Assembly: GCA_029582165.1 (NCBI GenBank)
Contig: CM055884.1
Span: 18,383,037 to 18,447,036 of the forward strand
Direction of reading: 5' to 3'
DNA from: Portulaca oleracea
Taxonomy: Eukaryota; Streptophyta; Magnoliopsida; Caryophyllales; Portulacaceae
Length of the DNA: 64,000 bases
The notes under the pieces are model-generated. The model did not search any database. It saw nothing but the letters and a program-made list of their open reading frames with translations, and had not been told where the DNA came from. The first letter of the stretch is position 1. Each line of letters begins with the position of its first letter. The position numbers were made by a program, and so were the translations under genes. Positions 34,099-45,633 of the stretch are shown here, piece by piece.

Positions 34099-37000
34099 TG
34101 TAATAACCCACTCCAAAATCATGTTTAATTATCTATAAATCACAATAATTATCCAAATCGCGTTATAAATTTTTCGCGTTTACCTTTATTTACTTATTTA
34201 TTTATTTGATATCGGTGTCAAGTCTCGTGCAGGAGATGGCTAAGGTGCCGAATTATCGGCTTAAAAATTTACTTTACGTATTCATTCAATGAGTTAAAGT
34301 ATTTTAGGTTATACGATGTGTATTATAAATTTATTTACCGAGAAACGGTTAATAATTATCCGCCTCGATTTCTATATATATTTTACCGTCCCAATTTTAA
34401 TTTATTTAGTTTCATTTCCTTTACATAATTTTAAAGAGGTAATTTTTTTTCCACTTTATTATTCTTAATCCAAATTCCATTGTATTTTATTTTTATGTTA
34501 CCAAATTATTACCAATATATTTAATTTCCTACAAAAAACCCAATACTTCAATTTATTACAATAATTACAATATATTTATCCTATTGTTATCATCCTATTA
34601 CTATTTAATTAAGGTTTATTTTAGTTATTATTAACATTAGTTTTAATTAGATGATGGATATATATATGTTTTAGTGAGGTTAAGTCATTTTACTCCCACT
34701 CAAATTAGACAATCTCTCAAGAGCTCTCCCTTCCTCCTTCTCCCTCCAACCAGCCGGCCACTCCAGCCACCACCACCGATCTTTTTCCGGCCAGCCGGCG
34801 CCGGAAACCGCCGACCACCAGTGGTCGCCGCCCTCCTCTTCCTCCCTCTTGTGTTTTTCTCTTCAAGGGTAACCTCTCAAAACCCTCAATTTCAATTTCT
34901 CTAAACCCTAATATGAAAATCTATGTTTTACATATGTTTCTTTTGTAATTTCTATCTCTTTTACTCTCTTTTATCTTAAATTCAAGTATATAATTGTATT
35001 GGTTAAGTTAGGGTTAAGTTTTGAGTACATGCATGTGTGTTTCTAAGTGTTTATGAGGTTTTGTGGATGAATTCATGGTGGATGATGATTATATGTTAAT
35101 GCATGTGAAATTCTTGAGAGATTCTTAGTATGTAAGGGCTGTGTTTATGTTTTGAGATTATGAATTAAGTGTTATTATGTTTAATTTGGATGAATTAGTG
35201 AGGTTTTGGTGCAAGAGTTCAAGAACAAGTCCTTTATGTTGAGTTTATGTTTAATCCATAGTTGCATGTGGTTTTTAAGGTCCTTGATGAGTAAATTTTC
35301 AAGGTTTATATTCTGGAAATATAGTGGATTGAAGTTAGGAGAGGTTTGGTTATGTTTAATATGGTTAAGAGTGGGAAAAACTCAATTAAAAACTGAGATG
35401 TTGGTGTTTAAAGCCTCTGTTTCGATTCTGGAAATTTACAGTAGTATAAAAGTGGGATTTTTGCCCAAATTTCTACTCCATTTGATAGCTTAAGGTGTTA
35501 GCAAACCATAGGCTTTGGAACTTCGAGTTTCCGACTAGTATAGCCCGAGTTACGACCAAAACCGTGAAGGTACAATTTTATATACGAATTCTGAGTCACT
35601 GTATTGAGGGCTGTTTTTCGTGCCTTTGGAGATCTCTTTAGTTTTTATGGTAAACATGAAAGTTTTAGGCCACGTTGCAAGCTTTCCAGAAAGGTATGAT
35701 TCGTAGTCATCTAATATCGGGAGTTTGAGTTACGAGCCCGGGAAGCAGGTCTGTCCAGAGCAACGTTTCTGCCCAATTTAGCTTATTTAAATTAATATCT
35801 TTTGGGCCTCAAATCAACCCAATAAGGGAGTCCTAAGCATAAGTGTGTCATGGTTATAAGTTGTCATTTTGGAGTTATATGTTTAAGGCTAAGAGTACCA
35901 TTTTGGAGTCTTAAGTGAGTCTTAAGGATAGCTTCCAAAAGCTAGTAAGTTTGGCAAAGTACTTTTTTTCCCCATCTTTCTTTAGCATAATGTTCAATGT
36001 CTTTGGTCTAGCTAAGATTTTTTTTTTCTTCTAGCTTGATAGCCTCCAAGTTCTAAATCAATCCAACCTTTGGTACATAAGTCATGGATTCAAGCCCTTT
36101 TTATTCGAATCATCTTCTACGTCATTATTCTCATGTTTTTCCGACCCGGAAATTCTAAGGTTTTATATGCACAGCTTCTGTCCGGGCCCATTTTGGAGCC
36201 CTTCCACTCGTTTTTAGCCTCTGGTGTTGTTAACAAAGTTGTAGATTATGTTTTTCCCTATTCCGGGATGTACTCTTTCACTTCGTTTCGATTTTCCTAA
36301 CTCAAGTTTTGCTATAAACTCTATTTTCTAGACAACCTGAAATTTTATTCCTAAAGTTATTTCATTGATATTACTAAGTTTCTAAACTTGTAAATCTAAT
36401 TTAGAACCTTATTCGGTTCTTCATTTCTATTTATTCTTATTTTAGTTGACAAGTTTCGAAAGCCATCTCCAAGCCGAGACGCGCCGCCAAGGTCTTTAGC
36501 GTCCCAAGGTACGCAAATTGTCAAGCTTTTACAATCTAAGTTATAGTCATGATTCATTCAATTTATGCCATATCAAATTTTATGGTTTACAAGGTCTTTA
36601 TATTTAACAGTGGACCCGCACTCTATGTTTATATTTACTTTCATGTTTTAGCACTCCTGATCAGAGTGCCTTGACCTGGCCAATGTCATTCGCTTGGCGA
36701 TCACCCATTCCAAGTTTTGGTCAACTTGGGCGTATGCGTGTGTGAGGTGCTTGCCGATCGTAAGGGTTCCACCTACTTTCTACTCTCATTTGCTCACGTT
36801 TATGCATATATTCATGATCATGTCATTCAAGTCCTATTTTAATCCCCTTCCCTTATTTTCAAAATGAATTTAAATGCCGGCACCAAAACCGTTTTCGAAC
36901 GGATTACGTGCTGGAGGTTTACGTACTGAGTGTTTCCCCACTCACCTTTTTGCAATGTTTTAATGATTTGTTTTAGGAGGTTCGAGCTCCCAAGGCAAGG

Positions 37001-37334
37001 ACAAGTCGGTTCCAAAGTAGTTCAAGGCTCTCAAGGTAGTTCTCTAAGGAAATCATCGGTTAGCAAAGGCGAGCAGGATTTTGGAAGTTGTATCAGTTTT
37101 TAAGCTATGTTTAAGTTTATATATTCTATCCAAGGGTTGTAATAGTTTTATATGTGAAGGTTCTTAAGTTAAGTAAGTTATCTTGTGGTTTTGGAAGTTT
37201 CTTTGGTGTTGTTGCCTTGTCTCTTTTGGGAGACGGCGGTGACACTTCAACCTAAAAGTGTTCCGCTGCGCTAATCGCGGGCTTAGCTTCTCTAAGTAGA
37301 GTTTAATCCCTGTGATTAAGGTTGGGGTGTTACA
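34099..37334 (+). repeat. Tekay 5' LTR (solo-LTR-like)
   Basis: Flanked on both sides by CAAGA as a solo LTR would be. Nearly identical to the LTR at 45634-48882, differing by scattered substitutions and small indels. Short frames inside it (for example at 34674, 35206 and 36070) recur in the other LTR and are not genes. Confidence 0.92.
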
Positions 37335-39092
37335 CAAGAAGAATAGAGAAAAGGCAAGAGAAATCAAGATGACTTGTCGCCTTCTTAGTGCTTGGGGTTC
37401 TTAACCATGACATCAAGGTCGAGCATCCTGACTATCCCATCATGCAACTTAAGCGGTAGTCTTCCATTAATATCGCCTTCTGCAGCATTCCAACTGGGGG
37501 CTCGCTCATCACTCAATATTCGTATCATGGCAACTTAGGAGGCAGTTCGACAAGAGAACTATTCATTTTCACTATTTTTGCCTTGTCCTGAAACTCACTT
37601 CGAAAGCACTCTTGACATTTAGAGTTTTTGATTTACTTTTCCTTATTCATTTTTTTTCCTCAGGAAAGTGGAGGCTGTTCATATCGCATACATGCAGCAA
37701 ATCAATGTGTATTTTTTATTTTTTGTTTTTAGATCATGTGCATCTTTCATTTTAAGTTGCATTAGTTTGCATTTCAAGTCACATCAATTCATTTTTTGTT
37801 TTCATTTTGAGTCATGTTAGTTTTTTTTTTCCCTTCTTTCTTCTTGAGTCAAATAAAAAAAAAGAGTCATATCATGCTTTAAGATTAGGGTTGCATAAAG
37901 ATTCTTCTAGTATGAAATGCGTAATAGAGTTGTGTATTGCACACAACAGAGTCTTGTACATATTTGTTTCCACGTAATTTATGTAGCATAGCATGCATAA
38001 AACCACATTTGCATTCCTTTGTCTCCCGCCCGAGCCTCAAAAGAAATGCAGTTATGGCTGCTAGAACTCAAGCAAGCTCGCTTGGAAGCTTGATCACCAT
38101 CGGACGTATCACCAAGAAGCTCCAAGGATGCTATCAATAAAGAAATTATTGGAGTTTTACGAGAATTAATTTGAAAAAAAAAATCATTTTTCGGGTTAAA
38201 CTCCAAAATGGATCGCAAATTTTTATGAGAAATAATTTGGAAAATAATTCATTTTCTAGGTTAAACTCTAAAAATTCAATTCACAATGTACGAGAATTAG
38301 TTTGGAAATAACTCATTTCTGAATTAAATTGAGAAAACTCGAGCATACGAACAAACCCGACCCATACTGCCAAGAACAAGCCGGGTATGGGTCTTGCAAC
38401 CAGGCATCATACCGCCAGGTATGGCTCAAACCCATACCCAGGGTTCCGAATAGGAGAAGACCCGGAAAACCCAGTACCATATCGCCAGACATGGTCTGGA
38501 CCCGAGTTCCACATACAGCACCACCAAGGAAAAAAAAATGGGCCCGATGCGAAGACAAAATGCAAGATTTCACAGAGAAATAGCTGGCGGTATGCTCGAC
38601 GGAGGGAATCAAGGTTGGGCCATGCGAAGACAAAAGAAAACATCGAGCAGAGCGCCATGCCTACAGGCTTGGCAGCTGCCTAGGGTTCCAAGCAACAACT
38701 GAAATCCGGCCGACCGACCCCGGGCTGGACAGAGTTGCATGCCTGGAGGCATGACAGCCTAACTTGACCCAAAACTAACGGGACTGTGCAGAAAAACAAA
38801 GAAAGTTGGACAGAGTTGCATGCCTGGAGGCATGACAGCCTGACTAGGCTCGAATCCGGCAAGACTGTGCAAAAACAAAGAAAACTGGACAAAGCACCAT
38901 CCTTGCAGGCATGGCAGCATGGTCAGTATTCTGAACAAAAAAAAATTGTACCTGAAGAAATTAATTATTTCAAGAGAAAATACGGGAGTATAATTTCCGT
39001 ATAACTCAGAAAATAATTTTAATTTTAAACTCAACCTGCATCATCTTCAACAAACTTCAATGACACCGGGAAAGACTGAACGATATCGGGAA
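37335..39092 (+). repeat. Duplicated Tat 3' region, left copy
   Basis: Matches 48883-50644 almost base for base. It contains dyads such as CATACC-GCCA-GGTATG (38408-38423) and CATGCC-TGGA-GGCATG (38738-38753 and 38819-38834), with an ~80-bp tandem unit near 38728-38930. Similarity stops in the second unit of the 20-bp minisatellite (ATATCGGGA), where unrelated sequence of the Tekay interior begins. Confidence 0.9.
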
Positions 39093-39697
39093 TGTGAGTA
39101 CAAGCCATGGATCCTAATTTAGTATGAAGCTCTAAATATTGGTTTAGTATGTAAATTGTTCTTCTTTGCAGGTTTTCAAGATTATGTAAATTTGGGAATA
39201 GCTCTAATTATAGGGGAAGTACTGCCGAATTTCTCCCAGGGTTTTAAGAAGGTTTTAGTCAAGATCTTTAAGGGGGAAAATCTAGGTGAATTGAGTTAAG
39301 TCTAGTAATTTATGCAAGTGAAGTTAATAAATATAACGGAAAATTGTGAAGTTTGCCAAGGCATCTCATCGAAAGTCTTTGAAAGTTAATGAAAAGATTA
39401 TAAAGTGAGTCCCAAGCGGGATTGGTATATGATGAAATGAGTTTTAAACGTTAGTATGGATTAAAAGTTTTTAAGGAAGCCCGAGAAAGGGAATAAATTA
39501 TGAAGTCTAGAATTGTTAAGCAAGCTTAGGGCAAATTCAAAAGATAAAATGAGAGTTTCTTAAATCGCTCATAAGAGGTTAACTTGCTTGAGTCTCGAAC
39601 CTCGTCACAAATTTGTTTCTTTTATTTGCAAATAGCCCGTTCATTTTGGCCATGATAAGATTTTAAAATCTTGCATTGTACTTTGTGTATGGTATAG
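39093..39697 (+). other. Tekay leader remnant after the breakpoint
   Basis: About 600 bp without a recognised gene. No TGGTATCAGAGC-type primer site is present. It presumably belongs to the Tekay 5' leader because it leads into the Tekay coding region, but it could also hold other captured sequence. Confidence 0.5.
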
Positions 39698-40417
39698 ATG
39701 GATAACGACGGTAACCCCCTCCCAAATCCGTTCGCGATGTTCATGGACCCCGCCACCAACGTTCAAGCCCATCTTAAGGCTTTACAAGATGTCCTTGACG
39801 CACATTGCGCTGCAAATCCCAAGTCCGAATATCACGACGACATTTACCGAGCCCGATGCCTTCTAGCGACTCTTCCCCACGAGAGCCCGTGGGACGATAT
39901 CCGGGACAGGTACCGTCAATTGCTTATACGTGGAGAACCCGGACGCCACGCATGGTGCCTCAACTATGTAGGGGCTTGGAACCAGATCACGATGGAGATA
40001 ATGATCACGCAAGCTGCGCAATCTTTGAGTCTTCACGTCAGTAAGTTAGGACCCTATCTTCATGAAGTGCTAGGATTACCGGCGCCTGCCAACGCGGGAA
40101 AAGCACCAGCTCACGTGTTCGCTCCCCCGGCGGATGAAGTCCGTCTACACTTCTCACCGTACCTCGCGGGGCGTCAATCGTTCGAATCTATCGTCTCATG
40201 GGGAGACTACGCCTCGCCGAATAGCGGAAAAGAAGAAGAAGATCCTAGCATGGATCTAGACCAAGACGAGTGCGTCGAGCTAAAACAAATCAACAAGTGT
40301 GAAGCGAGAACGCGTACACTGCGCCCGGTGGAAACGACTTTGATTGGACCGCTTTGGGGCCCGATTCGCACACCAAACGCAAGCGTTTGTCCTCTGACCG
40401 AGCGTGGAAGAGGCTAG
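39698..40417 (+). CDS. Unrecognised 239-aa ORF upstream of Tekay gag
   Basis: An open frame from ATG (MDNDGNPLPNPFAMFMDP) to TAG, uninterrupted although the pol of this element is frameshifted. It is visibly richer in G and C than its surroundings. The N-terminal 140 residues look globular and helix-rich (LKALQDVLDAHCAANPK, WDDIRDRYRQLLIRG, WNQITMEIMI), then a Pro/Ala-rich linker and an acidic stretch (KEEEDPSMDLDQDEC). No signal peptide, membrane segment or zinc finger is seen. Tekay elements usually have only gag-pol here. It could be an additional ORF of this family, a captured host exon, or chance. I do not assign a function. Confidence 0.5.
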   Translation: MDNDGNPLPNPFAMFMDPATNVQAHLKALQDVLDAHCAANPKSEYHDDIYRARCLLATLPHESPWDDIRDRYRQLLIRGEPGRHAWCLNYVGAWNQITMEIMITQAAQSLSLHVSKLGPYLHEVLGLPAPANAGKAPAHVFAPPADEVRLHFSPYLAGRQSFESIVSWGDYASPNSGKEEEDPSMDLDQDECVELKQINKCEARTRTLRPVETTLIGPLWGPIRTPNASVCPLTERGRG

Positions 40418-41030
40418 GGATCAAGAACAAGAGGGTCTAATTCTCATGTTTAGCGATGATCGTCGGTATTTGACTTTTGTGCAGGTTTAGCAAGGGGCTG
40501 ACCATAGGTGTAGGCTAGATGACTATAAGTACATCATGGGTGACTAAGTTTTTGCTTTTGGGTCACCAATGTAATTAGCCAGACTATGCTTATTTTTGTA
40601 ATCTCCTTACGATTATTTTGTGGAAGGGAGTGTGGGTTTGTAATTCAAGGGGGAATGGAGAATATGATGTTTTGGTTTTTCTCATGTATTGGGATTGGAA
40701 ATGGAGATGAAAACTCTATGACAATCAAAAGGAGAATCACTATCATTATTTATATGGATGGATGTTATGGAAATTGTGGATTTATAATTATATGTATTGT
40801 GGGTTCTGCAATTTGCAATATATTGGGATTGTGAAAATTCTTTTGAGATTTTAATTATGTATGAATATATGTATGTGGATGATACCTAAGACTTGACCAA
40901 GGAATCAAGGTTCTATGCGGGAGCATTTGACTAAAATCTGAGTTTTACGAAAAAAAAAGAGGGGGCTATAACATGGGGGAATAATGTTAAGCTATGTGGA
41001 TAATTATATATTTTCTTGTAATATTGTAGT

Positions 41031-42095
41031 ATGTCGCAAAATTCAAGAAACACGCCATCACAGGAAGAACCTGGAAATGGGACATCCGAGGGAAATCTAC
41101 TAGAATTGCGAGGACCTCAACCTAACCCAGGGATGGTTAATCCTTCTGAGTCTTCTCTAGGATCTGTTCCTTTTAATCCACCTCAATACCCTGACCCCTT
41201 TGGGATGCTGGTACAAGAGTTGTTTAGGCGTATACCCCTTCCACCTACGGATCAAGTAAGTCAGTCAAAAGAGGGAAATTACGCAGACAGAGTAGCCCGA
41301 AGGAACCCAACCTTTTACAAAGGAGGCTACGACCCCGTAGTGTTAGAGGATTGGATTCCTGAAATAGAGAAAATATTTGAAGTGGTCGAAGTACCAGAAG
41401 ATAAGAAATTAGCCATCGGCACCTACTATTTGAAGGGAGAAGCGGATATTTGGTGGAGGACCATCAAGGATAAATATCAAGGGACCGCGAAGTCTTGGAA
41501 TGACTTCCTAGGTGATTTACGAGCTCAGTTTTATCCTACTTCCCTTAGGCGTCAGAAAGAGAAAGAGTTTTTAGAGTGGAGTATGCTCAACAAAGATATT
41601 TCAGTAGTACAATACACCGCCAAGTTTAATGAACTGTCTCGTTTCGCCCCAGAGTATGTTGCGTCGGAGAGGCTGAAGTTAGCCCGATACGAGGGAGGCC
41701 TAGCGCCGTATATCCGTAGTCAGTTATCATCCCATGACTTCCGAACAATGCAAGAAATGTATGAGAGAGCTGCGGAGGTAGAACGAGTAAGAAAGGAGCT
41801 AAGAGCTCTAAACCCCGGAAACCAGGGGACTACCAAGAGGAAGTGGAACGACAAAGGGATGACAAGTGCCTCAAATGTGGGGAGCAGTCCAGTCAAGAGG
41901 CCAGTGCCTTCAGCCCCAAGGAATCAAGCAGCTCCTGTCAATGTTAAGGAACCCTGCAGGAAATGTGGCAGGACCAACCACACTACCTCCCAATGTCGGG
42001 TAGGTACGGGGAATTGTTTATGGTGTGGAGCCCCGGATCATAAAGCTGCATGCCCAAGGAGAGCCCGAGATCGTAACTGTGCACCACACGTCTAG
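41031..42095 (+). CDS. Tekay gag
   Basis: 354 codons from ATG at 41031. The capsid domain (retrotrans_gag) spans about residues 85-230: [48 protein letters not shown] and [20 protein letters not shown]. Two zinc knuckles follow: [14 protein letters not shown] and [13 protein letters not shown]. The frame is intact and ends in TAG. Pol starts in another frame, whereas gag-pol is normally one frame in Tekay, so a frameshift probably lies near 42070-42130. It would form the particle core and bind genomic RNA. Confidence 0.85.
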   Translation: MSQNSRNTPSQEEPGNGTSEGNLLELRGPQPNPGMVNPSESSLGSVPFNPPQYPDPFGMLVQELFRRIPLPPTDQVSQSKEGNYADRVARRNPTFYKGGYDPVVLEDWIPEIEKIFEVVEVPEDKKLAIGTYYLKGEADIWWRTIKDKYQGTAKSWNDFLGDLRAQFYPTSLRRQKEKEFLEWSMLNKDISVVQYTAKFNELSRFAPEYVASERLKLARYEGGLAPYIRSQLSSHDFRTMQEMYERAAEVERVRKELRALNPGNQGTTKRKWNDKGMTSASNVGSSPVKRPVPSAPRNQAAPVNVKEPCRKCGRTNHTTSQCRVGTGNCLWCGAPDHKAACPRRARDRNCAPHV

Positions 42096-42127
42096 CACCG
42101 CCAACGAAGGCACCGCAACAAGGCTCA

Positions 42128-43141
42128 GTGAGTCAAGCATACGTCATGAGCAGGAGGGAGGCAGCAAAATCTGGTATAGTTGTTACTGGCACAGTTTATA
42201 TATATATGCAACCCTTGACTGCATTATTTGATTCTGGAGCAACGCACTCTTTTATTTCAACCAGAGTTGCCTCAAAGTTAAAGTTTCAAAATCTAGCCAG
42301 AAAAGTAAATTATTCTATCAGTTTACCTAATGGTCAAACCATGCTTTGCACGACTAGTTTTGTGGGTGTCCCACTCATGTTAAAATCAGAGATATTTCCC
42401 GCTAACCTTATTCAGTTAGACCTAAAAGAATTTGATATCATTCTGGGTATGGATTGGTTGATTTCGACGCAAGCCCAAATCAAGTGTAGTAAGGGGATAG
42501 TCATTCTTAAGAATGCCTCGGGCACAGAAGTCCACTTCATTGGGGACTTAGGAGCTAACCCGTGCCCCATCATAGCCTATGTGAAGGCTCGAAAGTTGCT
42601 TAATCATGGGTGCGAGGGTTACCTATGTTTAGTAAGTGAAGATTTGAAGACTCCGCTCAAGATAGAGGAGATCCCTGTAGTACGTAATTTTCTAGATGTC
42701 TTTCCAGAAGAAATTATGGAGTTACCCCCGAGGAGGGAAGTTGATTTTGAGATTGAGCTAATTCCAGGAACAAGACCTATATCTAAGGCACCGTATAGAA
42801 TGGCGCCTGCAGAGCTTAAGGAGTTAAGAGAGCAATTGGATGATCTATTGATTAAAGGATTCATCAGACCTAGCACATCACCCTGGGGGGCTCCAGTGTT
42901 GTTTGTAAGAAAGAAGGACGGTAGCTTAAGGCTATGTATTGATTACCGCGAGCTGAACAAAGTTACCATCAAGAACAAGTACCCTCTACCAAGGATTGAT
43001 GACCTGTTTGACCAACTTCAAGGAACCGGGATGTTTTCTAAGATAGATTTGAGATCGGGATACCACCAGCTCAGAGTTAGAGCTGAGGATATACCCAAGA
43101 CCGCTTTTAGGACAAGATACGGGCATTATGAGTTACAGTGA
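42128..43141 (+). pseudogene. Tekay protease and first part of RT
   Basis: The protease active site is [14 protein letters not shown] (D-S-G, intact), with [10 protein letters not shown] as the C-terminal block. RT begins about [20 protein letters not shown], followed by [20 protein letters not shown] and [14 protein letters not shown] with the first catalytic Asp. The frame ends at YGHYELQ then TGA, because one base is missing before [10 protein letters not shown], which is found in the next frame at 43138. The ATG at 42128 is probably not the native start. Confidence 0.85.
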
Positions 43142-44235
43142 TGCCGTTTGGGCTTACCAATGCACCGACAGTATTTATGGATCTGATGAACAGGGTATTC
43201 AAACCCTATTTGGATAAGTTTGTAGTAGTATTTATAGATGATATTCTAGTCTATTCGAAAAGTCAAGAAGAGCATGAGAACCATTTAAAGATTGTCCTTC
43301 AGACTCTAAGAGAGCGACAGCTGTTCGCCAAGTTTTCAAAATGTGAGTTTTGGTTGAAGGAAGTGGCATTTTTGGGTCACATAATCACCAGTAAAGGGAT
43401 CCAGGTGGACCCTAGCAAAGTTTCTGCCGTTCAAAGCTGGGCAAGACCTTCTACAGTTAGCGAAGTGCAAAGTTTCTTAGGTATGGCAGGATATTATAGG
43501 AGATTCGTACCGAATTTCTCTAAGTTAGCTCTACCATTGACCAACCTTCTCAAGAACTCGACTTGTTTCGAATGGTCTGACGAGTGTGAAGAAGCCTTCC
43601 AAGTGCTCAAAGAAAAGTTAACGACCGCACCGGTGTTATCCCTTCCCAAGGGAGGAAGAGAATATGTGGTATATAGTGATGCATCCCATCAAGGATTAGG
43701 ATGTGTGCTGATGCAGGATGATAAAGTAATCGCATATGCATCACGGCAGTTAAAGCCTTACGAGAAAAAGTACCCCACTCATGACCTAGAGCTCGCAGCA
43801 GTGGTGTTTGCCTTGAAGATTTGGAGGCATTACCTATATGGAGTTCATACGACTATCTTTACGGATCATAAAAGTCTCAAATACGTATTCACTCAGAAGG
43901 AGTTAAATTTAAGGCAGCGAAGATGGCTAGAACTTATCAAGGACTATGATTTAGATATCCAATATCATCCTGGCAAAGCAAATGTAGTGGCCGATGCCCT
44001 GAGTAGGAAGACTCGGCATGGGAAGTCGACCTGTCTAGAGGTTCACCCAAAGCTGCAACAAGAGCTATGGAAAGAAAACATTGAGCTAGTTAAGCAAGGA
44101 GAAGTGACAAGGAAATTAGCCACCTTATCTCTACAACCATCTATTATTGAGGAAATCAAGACAGAACAGGTGAGTGATCCTGAACTCAAGAGAATCATGG
44201 ATAATCTTGTCTTAAAAGGATGCCGGGATTCCTAA
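43138..44235 (+). pseudogene. Tekay RT (second part) and RNase H
   Basis: Continues RT with [18 protein letters not shown] and the catalytic [12 protein letters not shown], then the connection [18 protein letters not shown]. RNase H has [36 protein letters not shown] and [11 protein letters not shown], ending [13 protein letters not shown]. The catalytic residues I can check are present. The frame ends at LKGCRDS near 44235, and the correct reading continues in the frame starting near 44220, so a second frameshift lies there. Confidence 0.88.
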
Positions 44236-45566
44236 TTCAAGATGATGGAACCTTAAGATTTCATAATAGGTTGTGTGTGCCTAACATAGGAGATTTAAGG
44301 CTGAAGCTTATGGAAGAAAGCCACGACTCATTATATTCTGTGCACCCTGGAGGTACCAAAATGTATAGGGATTTAAAGGAAAATTTCTGGTGGCCAAACA
44401 TGAAAAAGGACATAGCCAATTATGTGAATAGGTGCCTAACCTGTCAAAGGATCAAAGCCGAACATCAACGACCATCAGGAGAACTCCGACCTTTGGAAAT
44501 TCCCACGTGGAAATGGGAATCAATTTCTATGGATTTCATCATGGGTTTGCCCCTCACCATGTCCAGGAAGAATGCCATCTGGGTGATTGTGGACCGCTTG
44601 ACCAAGTCGGCACATTTTGTCCCTATCCACGAAGGGTGGAAGGTAGATAAGCTAGCTGATATATACATTCAAGAGGTTGTCCGTTTGCACGGAATTCCAA
44701 GAGAAATAGTATCCGACCGGGATACCAGGTTCCAGTCGAGATTTTGGAGCGCGCTGCAGAAAGCTTTCGGGACACGACTCAATTTTAGTAGCTCATACCA
44801 TCCGGAGAGCGATGGTCAAACCGAAAGGGTTAATCAGATTGTGGAAGATATGTTGCGTGCTTGTGTTCTGGATTTTCAAGGGAATTGGGATGAATTCCTC
44901 CCACTCGTAGAATTTTCATATAATAATAGCTACCAGGCCACTATTAAAATGGCCCCGTTTGAAGCACTCTATGGCAGAAGATGTCGTACCCCATTATGCT
45001 GGGGAGAGTTAGATGAAGCGTTAGTCATAGGTCCGGAACTAATCCAAGACACGACCGATAAGATCCGAGTCATCCAGCAGCACATCAAGATTGCCCAAAG
45101 TCGGCAAAAGAGTTATGCAGACAGGAGGCGAAAACCTCTCGAATTTCAAGTGGGTGATCAAGTTTTTCTTAAGATTTCTCCAACGAAAGGGGTTCGAAGA
45201 TTTAACATCAAAGGGAAATTAAGCTCACGTTTTATTGGGCCACATCCGGTGATAGAAAAGATCAACCTGGTAGCATACCGAATAGAGTTACCTTCTAGTC
45301 TAGGAAGGATCCACGACGTTTTTCACATATCGCAACTCCGAAAATATGTGTCGGACCCGAGGCATGTTCTAGTGGAAGAGCCACCGCTTTTGGCCGAAGA
45401 TCTAACCTTCGAGCAGCAACCGATTCGAATTTTGGATCGACGAATCAAGCAACTACGCACGAAAGAAGTCCCATTAGTCAAAGTGTTGTGGGCAAATCAA
45501 GATACCTCGGAAGCCACTTGGGAAACCGAGGAAAACATGAAAGAACGATATCCTCATCTCTTTTGA
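44220..45566 (+). pseudogene. Tekay integrase with chromodomain
   Basis: The zinc finger is present (HDSLYSVHPGGTKMY ... CLTCQRIK), and the DDE core is complete: MDFIMGLP, VSDRDTRFQSRFW and SDGQTERVNQ. The C-terminal domain (LSSRFIGPHPVIEKINLVAY) is followed by VFHISQLRKY and a terminal chromodomain-like module (VPLVKVLWANQDTSEATW), the mark of chromoviruses, ending MKERYPHLF as in Tekay/Del. Chromodomains are thought to steer insertion to marked heterochromatin. This piece is internally intact but cut off from RT by a frameshift. Confidence 0.9.
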
Positions 45567-45597
45567 GGTAACCAATCACGTTTTTAACCACCATCAA

Positions 45598-45633
45598 GTT
45601 TCGGGGACGAAACTTCTTTTTAGAGGGGGAGGA
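45598..45633 (+). promoter_or_regulatory. Tekay 3' dyad and polypurine tract
   Basis: GTTTCG-GGGA-CGAAAC (45598-45613) is a 6-bp-arm dyad, followed by CTTCTTTTTA and the purine run GAGGGGGAGGA that primes plus-strand synthesis and fixes the LTR start at 45634. A TTTCGxGGACGAAA box at this position is typical of Del/Tekay elements. Confidence 0.8.

Noticed and set aside
34099..37334. Simple solo LTR unrelated to the Tekay element at 39093-48882
   Set aside because: The near-identity to the LTR at 45634 and the shared CAAGA plus right flank show that one insertion and a later rearrangement explain both.
34674..37367. Frames of 67-95 codons in the Tekay LTR, repeated in the second LTR
   Set aside because: They are in LTR non-coding sequence and duplicated with it.
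38313..39034. Several frames of 70-106 codons on both strands, repeated at 49865-50587
   Set aside because: They lie in the tandem-repeat 3' region of the Tat element, overlap on both strands and share no protein family.
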